DNA of 64,000 bases from Pilasporangium apinafurcum. Taxonomy: Eukaryota > Oomycota > Peronosporomycetes > Pythiales > Pythiaceae. Location: assembly GCA_001600495.1 (NCBI GenBank), contig BCKE01000017.1, positions 494,142 to 558,141 of the forward strand, read 5' to 3'. How positions within the stretch are numbered: the stretch's first letter is position 1; every line of letters begins with the position of its first letter. A program made the position numbers and the translations under genes. Below are positions 55,570-64,000 of this stretch, one piece after another. The notes under the pieces were generated by a model. The model did no database searches. It was not told where the DNA came from and saw only the letters and a program-made list of their open reading frames with translations.

Positions 55570-57592
55570 TTACAACGACAGATCCCAGTAGTTAACACAG
55601 GCGTCGTTGCCGACGGAGACCAGTTCGGTTTCCGCGGTGAAGCTCACACCAGTGACACCGTCCTTGTGCGTAAATTCGAAGAATTTCTTGGAAGCGGGGT
55701 TCTCAACGTTCCAGATGTAAATGCGCTCGTCCAGCGCACCACTCGCCACGAATTTCCCACTTGGCGACCATGCAATGCTCGTCACACGGGTCGAGTGGAA
55801 CACCCATTGACCCTGAACAACGGCGGAGCGCGACGCAACATCCCAAACACGCACTTCACGGTAGGCATCACCCGCCGCGAGTTGTGTTCCATCAGGAGAA
55901 AATGCTACGCTCGTGATTGCGCCGAGATGGCCGATGATCTCGCCACATTCGGTCAGTTTATCGCCAGCCAAGTCAAACAAATAAATCTTTTTGTCCTCTT
56001 GCGACCCTACGGCAACCAAATCACCAGCGGGAGAAATCGCGACGCACGTTGGTGTCCACGCAAACTCAGGAGTTTCGAAGATGAGCTTCTGGTCGCGGAG
56101 CAACTTTACGCCCTTGTTGGTGCTAACAACAGCTACCGATGAATCTCCTGGGGTTAGCGCGACTCCCGTTGGTTGAGCACCCAATGCCGTACTGGCCGTG
56201 TATTGTGCACCATCCGTAAATCGCAATTGGTCATCCCATCCACTACTCGCAATGTGGCTCTCGTTAGCGGCAATACCCGTGATCTTGGCCGTGTGGATAC
56301 TCCCCGTCAACTTTGTAGCGATACGCTCCGTGTTCCACGAGTTCACGACGCCATCGTAGCTACCTGTGAGTAGCAAGTTCCGCGACGGCTCAGTCGCCAG
56401 TGCCAAGATGCTCACTTGATGCGCCTGCACGATTTTCTTCGGCTTTGAAGGGTTGTTGATGTCCAAATAGTTGATATCTCCAGATAGACTGAGCGAGATC
56501 AGGTAGTCATGCGACCAAGCGACACTGACTTGCATGTCGTTCACTTGTGGTTTGTCAGCGAACGTAAACTGCGTCACAACGCTCTTGGTCGCCACATCCC
56601 ACAAAATGACAGTCTTGTCGGCCGATGACGTCAGCAATTGCGTACCATCGGGGCTCCAGCACACCGAATAGATCGACGCAGTGTGAGCAGTTGGGAATTT
56701 GTCTAGTAAATCTCCACTCTTGGCGTCGTAAAGGCACATCAACTTGTCAGATCCGACACTTACCGCGAACTCGCCATTCGGTGAATATCGCACACAATTG
56801 ACAAAGTTTGAGTGGATGTTGTTATTGTTTTGCTTGAACTTGAATGGTGGACCTTCGTACACACAGACATTAAAATCTTCACTCGCAGTCATGATACGGA
56901 ATGGACGCGAAGGTTTGTAATCCACGCTCAGAATACGTTTTTGATGACCCACAATCTCGCCCAAACTGTTGCCCGTATCCCACATGAATACCCGCGCCAT
57001 CAAAGCGCGGCCATCGCCAACTGCGACGATGCGCTTGCTCTCCGGGTCCCAAGCGATATCCTTGATCTCTCCAGCAAACACTGGTACCTCAATCTTCAGC
57101 GTATGCTCTGGGTTGTCGTACGACCTGTCATTATCACACAAACAGATGTTAATCTTCCCCATTGTACAAGCCATAGTAGCGCATGCAATAGTGTGCAACG
57201 TGGTGGAAGAAAAAGCAAACATACCAGACACGGACTTTGCCTGAGATATCACCTGAGGCGACCCAGTAACCACTGGGAGAAAACTTCGCGACAGTCGTCG
57301 GCTCGTTATGGCCTTTGTACACAAACGTATCCGCGGGGTTCTCAAGGTTGCGCACCACAACCAGTTTCCCACTGCAATAGATGATCTTGGGCTCTTTCGG
57401 ATGCACACTCAGCACGGTCGGTGCGCCACGTGTTGTCGCAGGGTTTGGCCCTACGATCGCCTGAATGAATACAATAAAAGTTACAGATCAGCAGGAGGGA
57501 AGGGACGCATCAGATGCATAGACGCAGCGAGTGAAATGTACCTTGAGCGCAGGCGGGGGGATCTTCTCGGTGGGGTTTGCGGGCGTCGCCAT
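55570..57592 (-). CDS. AIP1: Actin-interacting protein 1 (AIP1/WDR1), WD40 repeats
   Basis: Cofactor of ADF/cofilin in actin filament disassembly. Three exons (57592-57542, 57460-57225, 57124-55570) join in phase to 613 residues, the family length. Two seven-bladed propellers are expected. Seen are the repeated WD units FSPSGYWVASGDISGKVRVW, GDGRALMARVFMWDTGNS, TSSADKTVILWDVATKS, GSYDGVVNSWNTERIATK and AAGDAYREVRVWDVASRS, ending CVNYWDLSL. The N-terminal GPNPATTRGAPTVLSVHPKE is typical of AIP1. Introns are 81 and 100 bp. The spacer to SMC1 (55016-55569) holds no gene. Confidence 0.96.
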
Positions 57593-57739
57593 TGCGTTGT
57601 TAGATTGTTTTCCTGTTTTGTCTTGTGAGATGTGGAGCTCTTCAGATACTGAGGAAAGGCATGGCAGATTATTGCTGAGAAAAAAATGAGTTCAACCTAC
57701 TTCATACCGGTGCCAAATACCGGTATATTAGTATTTAAC

Positions 57740-57810
57740 ACAAAGGGCACCGAGAATGTCGCCCTGCTGTCAGGACGTAAATCCTACGGTGACATTCTCA
57801 ATGTCCTTGG
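57740..57810. mobile_element. Short MITE with CAAAGGGCACCGAGAATG ends
   Basis: About 70 bp, almost entirely an imperfect inverted repeat. The left end begins CAAAGGGCACCGAGAATGTC; the right end is GACATTCTCAATGTCCTTGG. The ends match the 320-bp element at 18971-19290. It lies between the AIP1 start and the secreted-protein gene, so it could form a hairpin in a transcript or promoter. Confidence 0.62.
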
Positions 57811-57995
57811 TAATAATACGGAGGCACGATACGAAAAAGCTCGGATGTTGATTGCTTAGTAATGAGAAACAAGTGATAGTTTACGACAACACTGCATCCT
57901 GTCCATGTGCTTTTGAAATTCATTCATAGCGCAATGGTATTGGAGATGACCAATCCAAGCGTGCAAGTATACAAGCGACAGTCGGTGCTGATAAT

Positions 57996-58445
57996 TTAGC
58001 AATAGAAGAGACCGCCAAAGGGAATGCCAAGTCCACAGCTACCTCCATACAGTCCAGCACCATAGGCATTCCAGTAACCGAGTGGATAAGCCCATCCTCC
58101 CCAGGCACCGCAAGCAAATCCGAAGCGGTATGGTCCGAATCCACCCCAGCCTCCCCCGACTCCCCACCATTCATTCTTGTCATCAGATTGCGCACCACGA
58201 AGATCGACTTCTTTTTTGTCGATTTGCTGCTACTGTGCTGGTTCTGGGATATACTCGGCAGTATTAGTGAGCGTGACTCCCTTGGGAAGTTCAAGTCCCT
58301 TGACCGCTTGTAGCGCTTCCTGTGGTGAGATGACGGATGATGGATTGGCTGGAGCAGCAACGTCATCGCTGACTGCAGCATTGCTGGATGCCACACCAGT
58401 AGTGATAGTGATAAGCGCAGTGACAACGAAGATAATGAAGTTCAT
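57996..58445 (-). CDS. Small secreted Gly/Trp/Tyr-rich protein with in-frame TAG
   Basis: The ATG at 58445 gives a clear signal peptide (MNFIIFVVTALITITTGVAS, cleavage near SNA) and then an acidic Ala/Pro stretch. Codon 72 is TAG (58230-58232), after which the same frame stays open 77 codons: QQIDKKEVDLRGAQSDDKNE, then WWGVGGGWGGFGPYRFGFAC and YGGSCGLGIPFGGLFYC with two further Cys. Glycine/aromatic-rich secreted proteins occur in oomycete walls and secretomes. The TAG may be removed by an intron: a 48- or 75-bp GT...CAGTAG intron would keep the frame, and CTAAT is a possible branch site. It may instead be read through (CAG TAG CAG context), or mark a pseudogene. The product is unknown; secretion is the firm part. 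Confidence 0.65.
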
Positions 58446-59925
58446 GGTGTTGTTGTGACTTGTGAAGTTGGAAGCAAGTAACGTTATGTTGGTTTGGAGA
58501 GCAGATGCTCGGTGGATTGTTGTGAAAGTCTATCATTGTCACTAGGGGTTGTGATTGGGACATTTCTAGGCGAGAATGCGTAGTGCATTTCGTGGAAAAT
58601 GGTTGATTTGGAAGCGATGGCTGCTAGTTGTTGTACTTGTGTGTGATTGATGAATGTCGAATGTCGAATATCATGTCATGCCTTGTGTAATGGGTATTCA
58701 TTACATATCAGACCCAGCGGGTCTGAAAACGGGACAAACCCGAACAAGTTTGATAAAGTACGATTTCTTATCGTATAGGGATGCGAACTTCTGTTAGGTG
58801 CGGTAGCTCATTGTTTACGGTTATATTCGAATTGGACACTCGAACATTAGTCATTCATTTCACTTTCTAGGTAGCTTTATTAACTCGTAATCTCAGAGTC
58901 AACCAGACCAAAAAAAGTCGATTTGTGGAGGTCAACCAATATTCATAAAATCCGGAACTAATCTAATCTTCAAATAAATCTCACCTCCAAAATCTTCATG
59001 TTACTGTGATAAGAATTATATTCTGTTTACTTCCAAACTAAACGTCTATGAAGAGAATTGGCGGGCTGAATTTGAGCACTAATGCTGGTTGAGCATACCA
59101 TTTGCACTCAGAACGGGTGACAGTGGATGAAAGACGTACTCTATGGAGATGGACTTGCAAAAAACCATCGCTACGTTGTGTAACCCACGTGTAACCAGTT
59201 GGGAAGTCTTTCCAGGGGTGTATCCAGCGAACTACACATTCTGGTCGTTCTGGTTAATCACTAGTGCTAATGCTGGATAGCGTTAATGTAGGTCGTGTTG
59301 CTTGATATAGATCTTTACATGAAGCCACGGATCCAGCGTTAGGAGTAGAAGTGGTAGTGCGAATTAGCTGTCTAAATTGTCGGATAGTGTGTTTTGGTTT
59401 AATAGAGCAACAATGCTGAGAATAAGATTTCTCGTATTGTACATGAGTGCACCGCGCGGGAATACACTCGCCCGCCGGTCGAAGGACCCATTGTTTCACA
59501 TAATTAATAGCAAAACTTGTAACAGCAGCTTAAATGTCCTGTAAATCTAAATGGTTACTTCGATAGGGGGTATACAGCAGTAGTGAGTTGCTTTTATGCT
59601 TGATAGCTTTCGCGAAAATTGTGAAACTTGCACATAGTTCTTCTGTTAGTTGAGTAATTATCGTAGGCTTGCATTAGTCGGTGTCATGTATGTCGTTGTT
59701 AGTAGAATAGTTGTGCTGAAGATCTGAATGCGAGATTCCATGCCAGTGTCTCGCGACGAAACTTGCGGAAATCTTTGCCGTATCTCTGAGGTAACTTCCC
59801 ATTCCTTGGAGAGTTGCAGGCTTACCGAAAAGCGCACCATAGTTTGTTGGTGCAATCAGTGAAGACCTCAAGTATTTTACCACTTTCGCATGGAACCAAT
59901 GATAGTCATAAACTCGCACATCCTA
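58446..59925. other. Spacer with a cluster of short hairpins
   Basis: 1.5 kb upstream of the secreted-protein gene. Three adjacent perfect inverted repeats lie at 58687-58742: GTAATG/CATTAC, CAGACCC/GGGTCTG and CGGG/CCCG. No gene was seen; short minus frames at 59254-59919 are unrecognised. Confidence 0.4.
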
Positions 59926-62900
59926 CTATCCACTTTTCTTCTGAGATTTCAAATAGTTTATCTTGTTCTTGATTTGCTTGTCTGTGAGATGAGATTCCTT
60001 GAACGCTTCTCTGAATCGAGTAAGCGCCACCATAGGCTTAATTTGAGGATTTGCGATAAGTAAATCACAAAAAAAAGCGTTATACTCTGACTTCTTTTCG
60101 CTCGAGACACTGGATCGCGTTGTAGCTATACCGTTCGCCTCTCGCGAGGATGATGTTGATGCCTGAAGGTTCTTCAGCTTGGATAGCTCCTGTCGAATCT
60201 CATTTTCGGCAGGGATATCAAATCGGTTTGGATGCCGATCGCGCAACACCTCCAGTATGCGTCCTGGGCCCATTTTGTTCGCTTTGTCTATCTCCCCGCG
60301 TTCAAATAGCTCTTTGATATCGTCTTGAAAAGCAGCAACATATCTTTGACCATACATCTTTCCTTTCTTTGGACGTCTGGCCCATCCTGCCGGAAAGGAA
60401 TGAGGAACAGCAAATTGCTTTAGAATGGCATTACAGTCATTCAAATGTATACTAGAGGCGTCTTGAACGAAAATTGCGCCAGCGTTTCGCATTTCTAGCG
60501 CAATTTTCACAGCGTATGCAATGACATGTTTTGACTGAATCGCTGGATCGGAAGATTTTTCCAGTTGTGGCTGCTTTTTCCAACGTCTGGTTCGTCGCCG
60601 TAGCTGTCCTTGTGTAGATATCTTTATGCCGCTGACTGGTCCTATCGTCATATCTACTTCAATAGTCTCTGTATCACATTCTTGACCATCTGACGCTTCT
60701 ACGTCGCTCTCAACGTCCACGCCAGTTTGATGTATCATATCAACGTTCGTATCAAGTCTATTGTCGTTGTCAACATCTGCAATGACCTGCTCTACCACAT
60801 TGCCGCTGTCAATATCGTCGGGCATCATATCTTCGTCATCCTCGCCGGCCAGCTCCCCCAAATCCATAGAAGAATTGAGGGTGCATTTATTGTTGAAAGG
60901 ATGGCACGTAACCTTCAACCCATCACCAATGCCGGAGTATTCGTAAATTGTCAGGGTAAACTCAGGACATCCTCTATATCCCATATTAACCGAGGTTCCT
61001 GTGCTTGGTGTTGGTGTTGTAATCGATATTTCAATATCATTTGCCCGACTTACAACTCGACGAAGCTGTTTTTCCATTCCTTCCACTTGTTTTACTAGTA
61101 GCTGAAGCGACTGACGATCGTGTTCCACAAGCTCCACAACACTGTTGGGCAAACCACCATGACATTTTAATCCAATTACAGCTTGTGTTGGAGTAATACA
61201 ATTATTACCTTCTTTCACCCAAGTTACAAGCACTTGCATTGCTCTAGCAAAATGCGCATCCAAGACACTCTTGCCGTCTTGTGTTTCTGTATGAATGAAG
61301 CGACTAATCTCAATCCCATGAACAAACGATAGATACGGCAGAACCAGTGGTAGGAGCATGTTTTGGTAGCAAGAAGCATTATCAGACTGTAGAACGATCT
61401 TCTTGATACCGGGTAGATCTTTTCGGAGTCGGATCAGCACAGCTTCAATCATAGAAATAGCCGACTCACGGTCTTGTTTGCTGTCTTCTTTCGAAATGTG
61501 ATCAAAATACATTTTCTGACTGATCAATGCGGATGGCTGGTTGGTGTCATTACCATCATCAAAGTATTGTATCAATGCACCGTGCCAGCTTATTCCCCGT
61601 TTCCCATAATGATCAACGGTTTTTTCACGGAAGTACATGGGTTCCAGTTTCATCTTGAAATCCAATATAACTAACGCTTCATTGAAGCAACTGTTTTCTA
61701 TGCACCGCATGCGCATGTCTTCTATCAACTTCGCAATCGCCAATTGCTGGTTGATGACACGGAGGCGATGACCAAAAAATATTTTTGCTTTCTCACTGCA
61801 GTCATCTACAATCTTGATTGCGGACATTGGTGCGTTATTCAAATCCAAAAGTGCCTTGACTCGATCATAGAAGTAGAAAGTACTTTTGCAATCACTGCAA
61901 AATTCTCCTGCTTTACCGCTGCTTACTGGGACGTTGGAATCGAGTCCATAATCGATCTGATGAAGTAGACATGACATTTTGGATGTATTTTTCACTTTCG
62001 AGTCAAATCCATACTTCAAATACGCCCGGTAGATTTCCATATCTGCAATCATGCGCTCGTCATTGATATTCAGACTGAGTAACATTTGTTTCAATAGTTC
62101 GAACGGGTCGTTCACCAAAAGGCCAACCACATAGTCTATCCCTTTTCGCAGCTTTGCATCGCCTGCTGTAATTGTCGACATAATGCGAAAAAATGTCGCG
62201 CGGGAAAGAGGCTCATCGCTAGGAACTTTTGTAGTTACCGTCACAATGTACGTTTTGTATATGTGCGTTCTGGATCGGCGTCGAATCAATGCAGGAAATA
62301 GTTCTGTCTTCCCATCCACTTGAAGCCGTTTTGTTCCCCATGACAAGAAAGAGACATTATCAGGTGAGAGAATATAGGCAACAGCATACTCAACGGCTCT
62401 TGTGTCAAACCGCTGGATGCTTCGGTTAGTTTTTTTGATAAGACGGCCCTCTTTTAGTGCGCTCAAATCCTGACGCGCTACAGCAAAACTGCCACATGAT
62501 AGTGAAAATCCTGGCACTTCATTACTGAGTTCCTTCAACTCTTCACGTGTATAACTTGATATACATGCTCGAAGCACGCGCTTCTCTATCGACGATTTTT
62601 GTGCCATCACATAGCATTCCACAATGTTCTTCAAAAGAGTGTTTCCAGAGATATCCAATCTACTTGACTGATTGAAGTTTGCACGCACTAAATAATCCCA
62701 CAATGCAGCACCGGCCTCCATCGAATTACCGCAGAACAAGGTGCACACGCGTTGAATTATTTCTCCAATGATGTTTTTAACAACTTTTGTCGAAGCTTCG
62801 TCATTGTTTTGCCATGCTGACGGGTCAGATCGTTTATCGGTAGAAGGCATGTGAGAGTATATGTAGTTGACTTTATCATGTAGACCAAATATCCTCAGCA

Positions 62901-63240
62901 CGTCTGCAACACTATCACATTGAGGAGTCGAAATAGCAGGATTCGAGCTCGTGAACGACGAAAATATGGTGTACTGTCCATTTTTCATGCGTGTGCGTGG
63001 AGAAACTTTTGGAATCAGCGGCGATTCGTACAAGAGTCCCGGTTTGTACTTGTTTGCATCTCGCTTATATTTCTTCTTGGAAGCGTTATTGGCAAAGCTA
63101 ACACCACGCTGACCACGTTTTCTGCTCGCTTTTTCAGTCGGCGAAAATCCATCATGCCCGCAACCACACCTACTACATGCTAAACAGGTTTGACAGCGAG
63201 CAACCCTGCAAGCACATGTTAATATAGGAGGGGATTCCAT
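59926..63240 (-). CDS. 1104-residue Cys-rich protein, possible transposase-derived gene
   Basis: One uninterrupted frame of 1104 codons. This is unusual here, where long genes generally carry introns. Residues 9-27 hold a dense cysteine cluster (CACRVARCQTCLACSRCGCG), likely zinc-binding, followed by a basic stretch. The centre has IVLQSDNASCYQN (about residue 615) and FIHTETQDGKSVLDAHFARA (about 650). Their spaced acidic residues and hydrophobic strands look like an RNase H-fold/DDE core. An acidic stretch (GELAGEDDEDMMPDDIDSG, about 793) and a C-terminal basic helical region (PGRILEVLRDRHPNRFD; NKINYLKSQKKSG) follow. I cannot name the family. No terminal repeats were found, so it could be a domesticated host gene or an intact autonomous element. 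Confidence 0.75.
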   Translation of the reverse strand: MESPPILTCACRVARCQTCLACSRCGCGHDGFSPTEKASRKRGQRGVSFANNASKKKYKRDANKYKPGLLYESPLIPKVSPRTRMKNGQYTIFSSFTSSNPAISTPQCDSVADVLRIFGLHDKVNYIYSHMPSTDKRSDPSAWQNNDEASTKVVKNIIGEIIQRVCTLFCGNSMEAGAALWDYLVRANFNQSSRLDISGNTLLKNIVECYVMAQKSSIEKRVLRACISSYTREELKELSNEVPGFSLSCGSFAVARQDLSALKEGRLIKKTNRSIQRFDTRAVEYAVAYILSPDNVSFLSWGTKRLQVDGKTELFPALIRRRSRTHIYKTYIVTVTTKVPSDEPLSRATFFRIMSTITAGDAKLRKGIDYVVGLLVNDPFELLKQMLLSLNINDERMIADMEIYRAYLKYGFDSKVKNTSKMSCLLHQIDYGLDSNVPVSSGKAGEFCSDCKSTFYFYDRVKALLDLNNAPMSAIKIVDDCSEKAKIFFGHRLRVINQQLAIAKLIEDMRMRCIENSCFNEALVILDFKMKLEPMYFREKTVDHYGKRGISWHGALIQYFDDGNDTNQPSALISQKMYFDHISKEDSKQDRESAISMIEAVLIRLRKDLPGIKKIVLQSDNASCYQNMLLPLVLPYLSFVHGIEISRFIHTETQDGKSVLDAHFARAMQVLVTWVKEGNNCITPTQAVIGLKCHGGLPNSVVELVEHDRQSLQLLVKQVEGMEKQLRRVVSRANDIEISITTPTPSTGTSVNMGYRGCPEFTLTIYEYSGIGDGLKVTCHPFNNKCTLNSSMDLGELAGEDDEDMMPDDIDSGNVVEQVIADVDNDNRLDTNVDMIHQTGVDVESDVEASDGQECDTETIEVDMTIGPVSGIKISTQGQLRRRTRRWKKQPQLEKSSDPAIQSKHVIAYAVKIALEMRNAGAIFVQDASSIHLNDCNAILKQFAVPHSFPAGWARRPKKGKMYGQRYVAAFQDDIKELFERGEIDKANKMGPGRILEVLRDRHPNRFDIPAENEIRQELSKLKNLQASTSSSREANGIATTRSSVSSEKKSEYNAFFCDLLIANPQIKPMVALTRFREAFKESHLTDKQIKNKINYLKSQKKSG

Positions 63241-64000
63241 CGCTTAAGTTCTGAATGCAATAACAGCAGTAACACAAACAATAATCAAGATTCAGTATAT
63301 CAGTTTTTTGCATACGCTCATAGAATTCTGAAAGCGACTGCGTTTACACAAGTGATAGCAAGAGGTTTTCTTTTTCTTCGTAGGAACTATAAAGTCCAAG
63401 TTCTTAGCGGATTGATCCCGATATACACGATACGGTGGCTTCACCGTTGCGCTGTCCCTCTCACGTTTTCAGAAACTGTAATGGAGTAATGTAACCATAG
63501 CACAGTAATGGACAAATGACTGTACGTGAGTGTAACCAGGGTTACACTTTTGTTTCATAAGTCTGCGAAATGGTGATGAGCACAATCACCTACTGAGTCA
63601 GAAGACATGCAATTTGAATTGAAGTCAACCATCAACACCTTTCGGACATCCCGGTATTCCCCAGCACGACCTAAAACGCCGTGAAAGATAGTGATTCTTC
63701 AAAGATATATTGCTATACTACCAGACGAGACCACATTTACCTCTGTTAAATGCAAATAAGTGAGCGAAAATGCGATGCCCTTTGGCAAAAATATGTTAGG
63801 AAATTCTTGAGAGTGCTGCCTTCAAATCACAGCTACTCGTTAATTACAACTCATAACGAACATCTGAACTCGAATATGAGATCCTGAAATACATAGCGTT
63901 TTGCTCCTCAATCCACGTTTGTAGGCAAATTTAACCGGATTTTTTAGATTGCCAACCACCTACGTATTTTAGTCTGATTGATTCAGAGACTGCGTGTTAA
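63241..64000. other. Right-edge spacer
   Basis: 0.76 kb upstream of the 1104-codon gene; no gene visible. It contains the partial palindrome GTGTAACCAGGGTTACAC at about 63531-63548. Confidence 0.4.

Noticed and set aside
57920-58426. 168-codon minus frame overlapping the secreted-protein gene
   Set aside because: It is the shifted shadow of the Gly/Trp-rich frame; its own start lies inside the signal-peptide sequence and its composition is unstructured.

Overview
The window is nuclear eukaryotic DNA, most likely from an oomycete. Genes are compact and carry short GT-AG introns of about 45-150 bp. They encode mitochondrial and eukaryotic housekeeping proteins: ALAS, ISCA2, YJU2, GET3, ATG16, SMC1 and AIP1. 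The AT-rich composition and gene order style would suit an Albugo-like (white rust) genome, but that placement is an inference from impression, not from a search. The assembly has scattered N bases and one run of exactly 700 Ns.

Layout. (1) 1-20.3 kb is a gene-dense core. In order it holds 5-aminolevulinate synthase (cut by the window edge), splicing factor YJU2, tail-anchored protein ATPase GET3, mitochondrial ribosomal protein bS21m, argininosuccinate lyase, an NSUN-type RNA m5C methyltransferase, ATG16, ISCA2, a 1330-residue uncharacterised protein (possibly flagellar) and a RidA-like protein. (2) 20.3-48.3 kb is a gene-poor accessory island. Its only recurrent genes are members of one small-protein family of about 85-150 residues, which I do not recognise: eight apparently intact copies, one truncated copy and two broken copies. 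They sit among decayed transposons: five IS607/Fanzor (eukaryotic TnpB-like) relics, one with a serine-recombinase piece; one IS630/Tc1-type transposase; one PIF/Harbinger element with perfect 37-bp inverted ends; and small palindromic repeats. (3) 48.4-58.5 kb is a second gene-dense block: an OCIA-like membrane protein, an unknown gene, SMC1, AIP1/WDR1 and a small secreted Gly/Trp/Tyr-rich protein with an in-frame TAG. (4) 59.9-63.2 kb is a single uninterrupted 1104-codon gene. It encodes a Cys-rich, possibly transposase-derived protein.

The core genes do not form one pathway, as is normal for a eukaryote. Several are divergently paired over short shared promoters: GET3/bS21m, ASL/NSUN and ISCA2/the 1330-aa gene. 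The most interesting part is the island. The small-protein family keeps a conserved core (Phe-Gln-Asp, an amphipathic helix, an SS-x-NA turn and a basic AKKALRYRKK tail). Most members begin Met-Cys, and copies share upstream sequence. The family is expanding and decaying inside transposon debris.
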